Shown here piece by piece: positions 26,026 through 33,302 of a DNA stretch of 64,000 bases (its first letter is position 1; every line of letters begins with the position of its first letter). The notes beneath the pieces were generated by a model that worked only from the letters and a program-made list of their open reading frames with translations, was not told where the DNA came from and ran no database searches. The DNA is from Ascidiimonas sp046199005 (GTDB lineage Bacteria; Bacteroidota; Bacteroidia; Flavobacteriales; Flavobacteriaceae). The stretch covers positions 1,178,001-1,242,000 of the forward strand of contig CP176050.1 in the NCBI GenBank assembly GCA_046199005.1, given 5' to 3'. The position numbers and the translations under genes are program-made.

Positions 26026-26044
26026 AACTTTGAAATACAAAGTA
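26026..26044. promoter_or_regulatory. Candidate operator ACTTTG-N5-CAAAGT at the start of the creD unit
   Basis: A palindrome with arms ACTTTG and CAAAGT and a 5-bp centre, 8 bp upstream of the start codon at 26018. It is the same as the one before creD apart from the centre and one flank base. Confidence 0.6.
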
Positions 26045-26077
26045 AATAAATTAAATTGACTTATCCATCATGATTAT

Positions 26078-26104
26078 AAAAAAAAAGGACTGCCGAAGCA
26101 GTCC
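26078..26104 (-). terminator. Intrinsic terminator upstream of the creD unit
   Basis: Minus strand: GGACTGC-TTCG-GCAGTCC (26104-26087) followed by nine T. It is a perfect 7-bp stem with a TTCG tetraloop. It ends a transcript coming from the right, 60 bp before the first creD-unit gene. Confidence 0.85.
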
Positions 26105-26268
26105 AAATTCCAAAGGTTGAGTAATTGTCGCGCAATACTTTGTAGTAGTTTGCATAGGTAATTATCTTTGGTGTAATCACCTCCTCTCATAAACTAAACT
26201 CTAAACCTGTTTTTGAGAGTTACTCTTTCCGAAATAATAAATCCCCCTTAAACCTTTCGGATTGTTTA
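26078..26268 (-). ncRNA. Candidate structured small RNA with an SD-like hairpin
   Basis: Read on the minus strand, a possible promoter (TTG at 26304-26306, 21-bp spacer, TATTTTTA at 26275-26282) would start a ~190-nt RNA ending in a perfect terminator. CCGAAAGGTT (26260-26251) can pair with AACCTTTGG (26118-26110) to close the molecule. CTCTCA pairs with TGAGAG (26219-26214 with 26189-26184). AGGTGATTA pairs with TAATTACCT (26182-26174 with 26164-26156). The last hairpin and its flank include AGGAGGTGAT, a perfect complement to the 16S 3' end. No convincing ORF is present (38- and 34-codon frames run through the terminator). It could be a stand-alone sRNA or a leader/attenuator for the creD unit. 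Confidence 0.5.
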
Positions 26269-26687
26269 ACAGTATAAAAATACTTCCGATGGGGGGTATG
26301 AAGCAAGAAACTGTTCTCCGAATTCATGAATTTCGATTAAAAAGCGGCTGCTTTAACCGAATAGTTATCAACAATTTTCAATGTAAGTGTTTGAAAATCT
26401 TTCTTTTGCTTTATTAATGATTTAAAAAAATACAACTAGGTTTTTGATAACTTTTGAATATCTGTTTTCCGGATTATCAGAGTATTTTCCCAGTAAAAAT
26501 TGGTTATTCCTTCCTTAAATACATCTTAAGTGCCAACTAATAATAAATAGAAATGAGGACATATTAGGGCAAGTATATTTCTGTAAAATTAAGCAGTAAA
26601 AGTGTTTTCTTAGAAGTATACCTGACTTCTCGCATCACAACATTAGCTCTAATGTGCTGTGCGCATTGTATCAATCCTATATGATCG
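26269..26687. other. 419-bp intergenic region downstream of kdsA
   Basis: AT-rich and without a coding frame. It probably contains the promoter of the candidate small RNA at its left end. I see no other feature. Confidence 0.45.
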
Positions 26688-27506
26688 TTAAAAGCCGTTA
26701 ATGGTTTTTCTTATGGCGGTTAACTTAGTGAGCAGACCTTCCAGCAGATCAAGATGTAGCATATTGGCACCATCACTTTTTGCTATAGAAGGATCATAAT
26801 GCGTTTCTATGAACAATCCGTCAACGCCAGTTGCAATTCCAGCTCTGGCTATGGTTTCAATCATGTTAGGCCTACCCCCGGTAACACCCGAAGATTGGTT
26901 TGGTTGCTGAAGAGAGTGTGTTACATCCAGTACCACCGGAGCAAAACTTTTCATAGTAGGTACTCCTCTGAAATCCACAATAAGATCTTGATATCCAAAC
27001 ATAGTGCCCCTGTCTGTAACCATAACCTGTTTGTTGTTTGAGTCTAAAACCTTTTGTACCGCGTGTTTCATACTTTCCGGACTCATAAATTGTCCTTTTT
27101 TGAGATTAACAACTTTGCCTGTTTCTGCAGCTGCTACTACGAGGTCTGTTTGTCTTACCAGAAAAGCAGGGATTTGTAACACATCTACATACTCTGCTGC
27201 CAACGCCGCATCTGCTTCTGTATGAATATCTGTTATCGTAGGAATCGCAAAGGTTTCAGATACCTTACGTAATATCTTTAATGCTTTCTCATCGCCTATA
27301 CCGGTAAAAGAATCTATACGGCTGCGATTTGCTTTTTTAAAACTGCCTTTAAAAACATATGGAATTTTTAATTTATCGGTTATTTTCACAATATGCTCTG
27401 CAATTCGTAAGGCCATATCTTCTCCTTCAATTGCACAAGGGCCCGATAAAAGAAAGAAATTAGTACTGGTACTGTTATGTATTTGTGGAATTTTACTAAG
27501 ATCCAT
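26688..27506 (-). CDS. kdsA: 3-deoxy-8-phosphooctulonate synthase (KDO-8-P synthase)
   Basis: Condenses phosphoenolpyruvate with arabinose 5-phosphate to make KDO 8-phosphate, a precursor of the lipopolysaccharide inner core; cytoplasmic. 272 residues. Diagnostic segments: FLLSGPCAIEGEDMALRIAE, PYVFKGSFKKANRSRIDSF, GYQDLIVDFRGVPTMK and FIETHYDPSIAKSDG. The frame extends to 27545, but the -7 promoter element at 27525-27532 would place transcription start near 27518, inside that extension. The ATG at 27506 (MDLSKIPQ) is therefore the better start. Confidence 0.96.
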   Translation of the reverse strand: MDLSKIPQIHNSTSTNFFLLSGPCAIEGEDMALRIAEHIVKITDKLKIPYVFKGSFKKANRSRIDSFTGIGDEKALKILRKVSETFAIPTITDIHTEADAALAAEYVDVLQIPAFLVRQTDLVVAAAETGKVVNLKKGQFMSPESMKHAVQKVLDSNNKQVMVTDRGTMFGYQDLIVDFRGVPTMKSFAPVVLDVTHSLQQPNQSSGVTGGRPNMIETIARAGIATGVDGLFIETHYDPSIAKSDGANMLHLDLLEGLLTKLTAIRKTINGF

Positions 27507-27524
27507 ACTTTTTATTTTTGTTTG

Positions 27525-27532
27525 CAAAGGTA
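27525..27532 (-). promoter_or_regulatory. kdsA promoter -7 element TACCTTTG
   Basis: An exact match to the Bacteroidota -7 consensus TAnnTTTG on the minus strand, 18 bp before the chosen kdsA start codon. It overlaps the longer possible reading frame and so decides the start. No clear -33 TTG at normal spacing was found. Confidence 0.6.
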
Positions 27533-27712
27533 CATCTTTCTTCACTTCTTTGAATTCTCAGATACATTTTGAAACAATTTTGTTGTCTGTTTCATCTTTC
27601 ACGATCCCTAGCCGCTTAATACGGATATCAATTTCTCTATTGTGATTGTATTTGTTTGGTTTACAGGTGTTTAAAAAACCGAAAAACCCTGCTCAAGTTG
27701 ATTAAAAAGACG

Positions 27713-27720
27713 TACATTTG
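27713..27720 (+). promoter_or_regulatory. typA promoter -7 element TACATTTG
   Basis: Matches TAnnTTTG, 23 bp upstream of the typA start codon. The nearest TTG upstream (27698) is closer than the usual 17-23 bp. Confidence 0.55.
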
Positions 27721-27743
27721 CACGCTTAATTGATTACCTAAAT

Positions 27744-29549
27744 ATGACTGCATTAAGAAACATTGCCATTATAGCACACGTAGACCACGGTAAGACAACT
27801 CTGGTAGACAAGATTTTACATCATTGCGAATTGTTTCGTGAGAATCAGGAAACCGGGGAGCTTATCTTAGATAATAATGATCTGGAGCGGGAACGCGGGA
27901 TAACCATTTTGTCCAAAAATGTTTCTGTGAAATATAAAGATGTCAAAATAAACATCATAGATACGCCCGGTCACGCCGATTTTGGGGGTGAGGTAGAACG
28001 GGTACTCAATATGGCTGACGGAGTGTTGTTACTGGTAGATGCATTTGAGGGACCAATGCCTCAAACGCGATTCGTTCTAGGAAAAGCACTTTCTATGAAG
28101 TTGAAACCTATTGTGGTTATTAACAAGGTAGACAAGGAAAACTGTACACCAGAAGAAGTGCACGAGGCTGTATTCGATCTTATGTTTGAGTTGGGAGCAG
28201 AGGAATGGCAACTAGATTTTCCTGTTGTTTACGGAAGTGCCAAAAATAACTGGATGGGAGAAGACTGGAAACAGCCTTCCGATTCTATAGCGCCTTTGCT
28301 GGATATGGTGGTAGAACACATTCCAGAACCTAAAACAGAAGAAGGATCTCTACAAATGTTGATCACCTCACTTGATTATTCTTCGTTTACCGGAAGAATT
28401 GCGATTGGACGACTACAAAGAGGTACCCTTCACGCGGGGATGAATGTTGCACTCGTTAACAGGGATGGTTCCGTTACCAAATCAAGGGTCAAAGAACTCA
28501 ATATTTTTGATGGTCTTGGACGAAAGAAAGTACAGGAGGTGCATGCAGGTGATATTTGTGCCATCGCTGGTTTAGAAGGGTTTGAAATAGGTGATACGGT
28601 AGCAGACGCAGAGAATCCGGAAGCATTACCTACCATCGCTATCGATGAGCCAACCATGAGCATGCTCTTTACCATCAATGATTCTCCTTTCTTTGGGAAA
28701 GATGGTAAATACGTGACATCGAGGCACATTAAAGAAAGACTTGAACGCGAATTAGAACGCAATCTGGCGTTACGCGTAGAAGAAACTGACAGTGCAGACA
28801 AATTTATGGTCTTTGGTAGAGGGGTACTGCATTTATCAGTACTTATTGAAACCATGCGAAGAGAAGGTTATGAATTACAAATAGGTCAACCTCAGGTGAT
28901 CATAAAGGAAATTGATGGTGTTAAATGTGAACCTATTGAAGAATTAACTATAGATCTTCCTGAAGATGTGAGCGGTCGTGCTGTAGAGTTCGTAACCCAA
29001 AGAAAAGGTGAAATGTTAAGCATGGAGCCTAAAGGAGAGCGCATGTTGATGAAATTCAATATTCCTTCCCGAGGAATTATTGGGCTGCGGAATCAATTAC
29101 TGACAGCAACTGCAGGAGAGGCAATCATGAATCACCGGTTTTTAGAATATCAACCTCTAAAAGGTGAAATTCCCGGTCGTATTAATGGTTCTCTTATTAG
29201 TATGGAAAAGGGAACTGCGATTCCATATTCGTTAGATAAATTACAGGAACGCGGACGCTTTTTTATCTTTCCGGGTGAGGAGATTTACACAGGTCAGGTA
29301 ATAGGAGAAAACTCTCGAGGGGATGATATGGTGGTAAATGTTACTAAAACCAAGAAGCTTACGAATATTCGTTCAGCTGGAGCCGATGACAAAGCAAAGC
29401 TTGCTCCTCCTATTAAGTTTTCATTAGAAGAAGCACTAGAATATATTCAAAAAGACGAATATGTCGAGGTAACTCCTAAATCACTGCGGTTACGTAAGAT
29501 CTATTTGGATGAGAATGAACGCAAGCGAATGGAGAAAATGATATCTTAA
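27744..29549 (+). CDS. typA: Translational GTPase TypA/BipA
   Basis: A ribosome-binding GTPase of the EF-G family involved in 50S assembly and stress adaptation. 601 residues, normal length. G1 is AHVDHGKTTLVDKIL, the switch II region DTPGHADFGGEVERV, and G4 NKVDKENC. The C-terminal BipA-specific part includes PSRGIIGLRNQLLTATAGEA and TNIRSAGADDKAKLAPP. It is transcribed alone; a terminator with a perfect 7-bp stem follows. Confidence 0.97.
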   Translation: MTALRNIAIIAHVDHGKTTLVDKILHHCELFRENQETGELILDNNDLERERGITILSKNVSVKYKDVKINIIDTPGHADFGGEVERVLNMADGVLLLVDAFEGPMPQTRFVLGKALSMKLKPIVVINKVDKENCTPEEVHEAVFDLMFELGAEEWQLDFPVVYGSAKNNWMGEDWKQPSDSIAPLLDMVVEHIPEPKTEEGSLQMLITSLDYSSFTGRIAIGRLQRGTLHAGMNVALVNRDGSVTKSRVKELNIFDGLGRKKVQEVHAGDICAIAGLEGFEIGDTVADAENPEALPTIAIDEPTMSMLFTINDSPFFGKDGKYVTSRHIKERLERELERNLALRVEETDSADKFMVFGRGVLHLSVLIETMRREGYELQIGQPQVIIKEIDGVKCEPIEELTIDLPEDVSGRAVEFVTQRKGEMLSMEPKGERMLMKFNIPSRGIIGLRNQLLTATAGEAIMNHRFLEYQPLKGEIPGRINGSLISMEKGTAIPYSLDKLQERGRFFIFPGEEIYTGQVIGENSRGDDMVVNVTKTKKLTNIRSAGADDKAKLAPPIKFSLEEALEYIQKDEYVEVTPKSLRLRKIYLDENERKRMEKMIS

Positions 29550-29569
29550 GGATCTACAGCTTCATATAA

Positions 29570-29603
29570 CAAAAAAAAGCAGCGCATTCGCTGCTTTTTT
29601 TGT
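29570..29603. terminator. Bidirectional terminator after typA
   Basis: AGCAGCG (29578-29584) pairs with CGCTGCT (29589-29595) around loop CATT, with eight A before and seven T after. It lies between convergent genes. Confidence 0.85.
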
Positions 29604-29619
29604 TTTCAATCAGGAAAGA

Positions 29620-30846
29620 TTAAAAGATTTTATATCGAAGGATTAAAGAAGATTTGTTAAAATCTCCTTCTCTTCCAGCGGATTCAAATAGGCCATTGGT
29701 TGTATTGTACCGCGTTTCAACCATAAATTTCTTTCCGATCGAAAGTCCGATACCAAGCCCAAGTGATGTTCCTGATTCGATATCTGCTTCGGGAGTTCGT
29801 GAATAAGTAAGTTTGGAATCTCCCATAATAAGGTCAAAGTTAAACGAGGCATTTACAAAAAGTTTAAGATTATCATTGAGATACATATAATGTCTCAAAC
29901 CAATAGGTACTTCAATTGACGTATATTCAACACTAGCAGTTTGATTACTGGTTTCTCCGTCTTCTTTGTAATAATTATAATTTGGTTCTGCAAAAACAGC
30001 CCATTTATTTTTATTGAAGGCAAATACGTATTCAACTTCAAAGCCACCTCGAAGGGAAATAGCATTGTCAAATTCAACATTTTTATCGAAGGTTCCGATC
30101 GGATCGTCTACTTTAACAGAAAGTGAAGAAGTATTTGCTCCTACTGAAACTCTAAGGTTGAAGATACCTTGCCCTTTTTTCTCAAGGTAGTTTGTGAATT
30201 CTGTGTTGCCGCAAGTGTTGTAAGCAGAGAATACTTTCATCATATCTCGGTCTGTATAGCGCATATCTTTGATCTTCACTATCGAGGTATTGTTACACTT
30301 AAGCGTATTCCACAACTGTTCGCGGAATTTTTGGTTTTTCATGATTACGCCCTGAATGTTGCTGGAACCTGTTGCATAACTTTTGTAACGCTTGTAAATG
30401 AGTTGCTCAGGAGCGGAAATTTGATCTTTTACAGTATAAAAAAATCTTTTCAAATTTCCGTCTTCGTAAAGGTACAATGTTGCGTCACCCTCTAGTAAAA
30501 CTTCCAGAAATAGATTTTCTTCTTTGAATTCAGGCGCTTCTTGTTGGCTCATTTTTGTTACAATGTCACTTGACCTGTCGATTTTCACCAAAGAACGCGT
30601 ATACTTAAACTGCTCAGGAACCGAAAACTCTTTTATATTAGCAACCGTTCCTGTTAGTGAATTGTCTTCTGCAGAAAGTTTGTATTGAAATTGAGTTGGC
30701 GTAGTTCCCCAGGCTTCATTTCTGATGAAACACTCAATCTTCTTACCAGCATTGTTAATAATGTAGCCTTTTTCAAAATTGATCTGAGCGCAGATCCCAG
30801 TAATTACGAACATAAAAATTACTGTAGAAAGTAAAAATTTCTTCAT
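29620..30846 (-). CDS. Secreted protein with a C-terminal outer-membrane beta-barrel-like domain
   Basis: 408 residues with a signal peptide (MKKFLLSTVIFMFVITGICAQ). The N-terminal ~200 residues begin INFEKGYIINNAGKKIECFI and contain a conserved-looking IKEFSVPEQFKYTRSLVKID stretch. From about residue 235, alternating strands (FNLRVSVGANTSSLSVKV, LRGGFEVEYVFAF, IEVPIGLRHYMYLNDNLKLFVNASF, SLGLGIGLSIGKKFMVETRY) end in LILRYKIF. That is the pattern of a small outer-membrane porin-type barrel with a terminal aromatic residue. This kind of protein is widespread in flavobacteria; the function is not known to me. Confidence 0.7.
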   Translation of the reverse strand: MKKFLLSTVIFMFVITGICAQINFEKGYIINNAGKKIECFIRNEAWGTTPTQFQYKLSAEDNSLTGTVANIKEFSVPEQFKYTRSLVKIDRSSDIVTKMSQQEAPEFKEENLFLEVLLEGDATLYLYEDGNLKRFFYTVKDQISAPEQLIYKRYKSYATGSSNIQGVIMKNQKFREQLWNTLKCNNTSIVKIKDMRYTDRDMMKVFSAYNTCGNTEFTNYLEKKGQGIFNLRVSVGANTSSLSVKVDDPIGTFDKNVEFDNAISLRGGFEVEYVFAFNKNKWAVFAEPNYNYYKEDGETSNQTASVEYTSIEVPIGLRHYMYLNDNLKLFVNASFNFDLIMGDSKLTYSRTPEADIESGTSLGLGIGLSIGKKFMVETRYNTTNGLFESAGREGDFNKSSLILRYKIF

Positions 30847-30958
30847 AAATATTTAAATTAAATTTAGATTAATGCTTACCGTAGACGGTAACGAATTGCG
30901 GGCGAAAATACTACAAAAGCTACTAATAATAAAAACTTATGGATGTGTATTTTGAATG

Positions 30959-32068
30959 TTAATCTGGATTTTTCAACAGCCTCAATTCAACAGGGTCTTT
31001 GCCAAATTCTTTAAGCGTGCCTTTCAATAGGTAGTTAGCAGCTGTTTTTAACTCAAGAGTTCCCTTACCATCCCTGAAAGATTCAAATTTGTCACTATAA
31101 GACTTTAGAGAAATATCAAAAACCATTGTCTCTTTATCAAGAAACTTTCCGGATCCTGTAATTTGCCCCATGAGTTTTTCGTTGTCCAAATAATCAATCC
31201 GAATGCTTAAAACATCATTGCTGGAAGCTATGGTAGCCGTGCCTGCACCTACATTATTCACATAGAACTTGTAATTTCCCGGAATGTTATCAGGGGTTAG
31301 TACATTGTTATGGTAGTTGTAGATCGCTGTTAAACGTTGTAATAAGCTATCTTTATAAATTAGATAATCTGGTAATCTGCGAACGCAGTAAAAGGCACTA
31401 TCCAATACTTTGTTTCCATAGTCCTGATCTCTTAGTTGTATGTATTCTGTTTTAGCCCAATCCTCATATAAAGTTGAAAGACGTTCATAACGATCTTTGG
31501 ATTGCTTTTTCTTTTCTCTATTGAGAATTTGTTTTTGCAGTACCCTAACTTTTTCAGGATTAAACAGGAGTGAACTTCTGTCTGCATAAATAACCGCAAG
31601 TTGATCTATGGCTTGTTCCTTTAAAACTAATTGATCACTAACTTCTATAATATATTCATAGGTTTTGGCAGCTCTTGATTTTTCTCCATATTCATTCTCA
31701 AATTTGGCGAATTGCATAAGCAATTCATCATTTAAAGAAGCCAATTCTTCTTCAGATACGAGATCTGCTATTAGGGAAAGACCTTTAACAACCTCCGTGC
31801 GAAAGTTTAAAGCTGCGTTTGCTGCTTCGGTTTTGGTGGCAAGCGGATGAAAGGCTACAGATTGATAAATTCTTTCTTTGTCCAGAATTGTATGAATAAT
31901 ATTTGCAACACTATCCAGTTTTTCTTGTTTAATTGCTTCAGGTGTTTTTTCTACGATCGTTTCCTTCGGTTCTTCCTGTCGGTTCAGACTTATAAAAATG
32001 GCACAAATACTAAGCACTAGAGATGCGATGCTTACAATAATAAGTGCCAACTGTTTTTTATCCCGCAT
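30959..32068 (-). CDS. Hypothetical membrane-anchored protein with a helical repeat region
   Basis: 369 residues. An N-terminal signal-anchor (LALIIVSIASLVLSICAIFI) follows a short basic start. Residues ~60-230 are helical and TPR-like (ELLMQFAKFENEYGEKSRAAKTYEYI, ERLSTLYEDWAKTEYIQLRD). The last ~110 residues are strand-rich and start IPGNYKFYVNNVGAGTATI. No family recognised. It should face the periplasm. It is transcribed on the minus strand, 113 bp upstream of the barrel protein gene. Confidence 0.6.
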   Translation of the reverse strand: MRDKKQLALIIVSIASLVLSICAIFISLNRQEEPKETIVEKTPEAIKQEKLDSVANIIHTILDKERIYQSVAFHPLATKTEAANAALNFRTEVVKGLSLIADLVSEEELASLNDELLMQFAKFENEYGEKSRAAKTYEYIIEVSDQLVLKEQAIDQLAVIYADRSSLLFNPEKVRVLQKQILNREKKKQSKDRYERLSTLYEDWAKTEYIQLRDQDYGNKVLDSAFYCVRRLPDYLIYKDSLLQRLTAIYNYHNNVLTPDNIPGNYKFYVNNVGAGTATIASSNDVLSIRIDYLDNEKLMGQITGSGKFLDKETMVFDISLKSYSDKFESFRDGKGTLELKTAANYLLKGTLKEFGKDPVELRLLKNPD

Positions 32069-32199
32069 TTTTACGTTTTAAGATCTTTTTACGGATGCTA
32101 AGATACTAAAATACCGCATTTCCAATGATCTCAAAACTTTCGGATTTTGATAAGCTCCGAGCGTAATTTTCATCGTAATATTGCAAAAAATAAGTTGAG

Positions 32200-32445
32200 A
32201 TGTTTCTTGGAGTTTCTTTTGTAGAATGGATAGGTTATTTAGCAGCGGCCATTGTATTACTTTCTTTTTTCATGAAGGACATTAAAAAGTTAAGGTTGGT
32301 AAATATGTCCGGATGCACAGTATGGGTACTGTATGGATTCTTACTACAGATATCCTGGCCTATTATCATTACCAATGCAGCAATTTTTTGTGTGAATGGT
32401 TACTATTTGTATCAGGGCAGAAAATCAAATCAAAAACACACATAA
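32200..32445 (+). CDS. Small three-helix membrane protein (SemiSWEET/YgjV-like)
   Basis: 81 residues with three membrane helices: VEWIGYLAAAIVLLSFFM, MSGCTVWVLYGFLLQISW and IIITNAAIFCVNGYYLY. The order helix, KKLRLVNMSG loop, helix with LYGFL, and N in helix 3 resembles half-size SWEET-type (MtN3) or YgjV-like proteins. No transport function can be claimed. It lies in a divergent gap; its end converges on ftsE with only 10 bp between. Confidence 0.6.
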   Translation: MFLGVSFVEWIGYLAAAIVLLSFFMKDIKKLRLVNMSGCTVWVLYGFLLQISWPIIITNAAIFCVNGYYLYQGRKSNQKHT

Positions 32446-32455
32446 TCTTATGTGG

Positions 32456-33139
32456 TCAGACATTCTTTTGAACGACTTCAAAAACTTTGCTTCCGTCACA
32501 TTTAAGTGTTTTCGATGGGAATTTGAGGAGCAATGCATAATCGTGAGTCGCCATAAGAATAGTTCGGCCACTTTTGTTGATTTCCTGTAAAACCTTCATT
32601 ACTTCCACACTTGTTTGCGGATCAAGATTCCCGGTAGGTTCATCGGCCAGAATCAACTCCGGATCATTCAATAGTGCTCTTGCGATGGCTATTCGTTGTT
32701 GTTCACCTCCCGAAAGTTGGTGGGGGAATTTGAAACCTTTAGTTTTCATACCTACTTTAGAAAGTACAGCCGCTACCTTTTCATTCATCTTATCTTTATC
32801 TTTCCATCCGGTAGCCTTTAAAACGAAGAGTAAATTATCATTTACGGTTCGATCCGGCAAAAGTTTAAAATCTTGAAAAACGATTCCCAATTTTCTTCTT
32901 AAAAAAGGAATATCTTTTTCCTTAAGTGTTTTGAGATCGAAGTTTGTAATGGTGCCCGAACCCTGGGTAAGCGGCAGGTCACCATACAGTGTTTTCATAA
33001 AACTACTCTTACCACTTCCCGTTTTCCCTATCAAATAAACAAATTCTCCTTTATTAATCGTGAGATTGATTTCACTGAGTACTAAGTTCTCCTTTTGAAA
33101 AATGGCAACATCTCGGAGTTCTAAAATTGGTTGATCCAT
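32456..33139 (-). CDS. ftsE: Cell division ABC transporter ATP-binding protein FtsE
   Basis: The ATPase of the FtsEX complex, which couples the divisome to peptidoglycan hydrolases at the inner membrane. 227 residues from the ATG at 33139 (MDQPILELRDVAIFQKENL); the longer frame from 33172 adds a non-family extension. Walker A is GKTGSGKSSF, the signature LSGGEQQRIAIARALL, Walker B LILADEPTGNLDP. The QDFKLLPDRTV segment is typical of FtsE. ftsX is not adjacent, as is common in Bacteroidota. Confidence 0.88.
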   Translation of the reverse strand: MDQPILELRDVAIFQKENLVLSEINLTINKGEFVYLIGKTGSGKSSFMKTLYGDLPLTQGSGTITNFDLKTLKEKDIPFLRRKLGIVFQDFKLLPDRTVNDNLLFVLKATGWKDKDKMNEKVAAVLSKVGMKTKGFKFPHQLSGGEQQRIAIARALLNDPELILADEPTGNLDPQTSVEVMKVLQEINKSGRTILMATHDYALLLKFPSKTLKCDGSKVFEVVQKNV

Positions 33140-33302
33140 TGACTTAATTAATATCTGTAAAAGTAAGAACAAAAAACAGCACCTAAAATTATATGATATT
33201 TCAAGTTATTAATCATTTTTAACAATTTTATAATTAACCGCAAAAACGATCGTTATATCATTGTTGATTCATCTATATTTGAAGATTAAACACACTTTGA
33301 CA

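Noticed and set aside
26078..26190. Short frames (38 and 34 codons) within the candidate small RNA
   Set aside because: Both run through the terminator hairpin and its T run; the SD-like element is inside the 38-codon frame and too far from the other start, so structure explains the region better.
26151..26190. The atcacctcct sequence on the plus strand as a 16S rRNA fragment
   Set aside because: Only ten bases match the 16S 3' end and the flanks do not; read on the minus strand it is SD-like, not a piece of rRNA.
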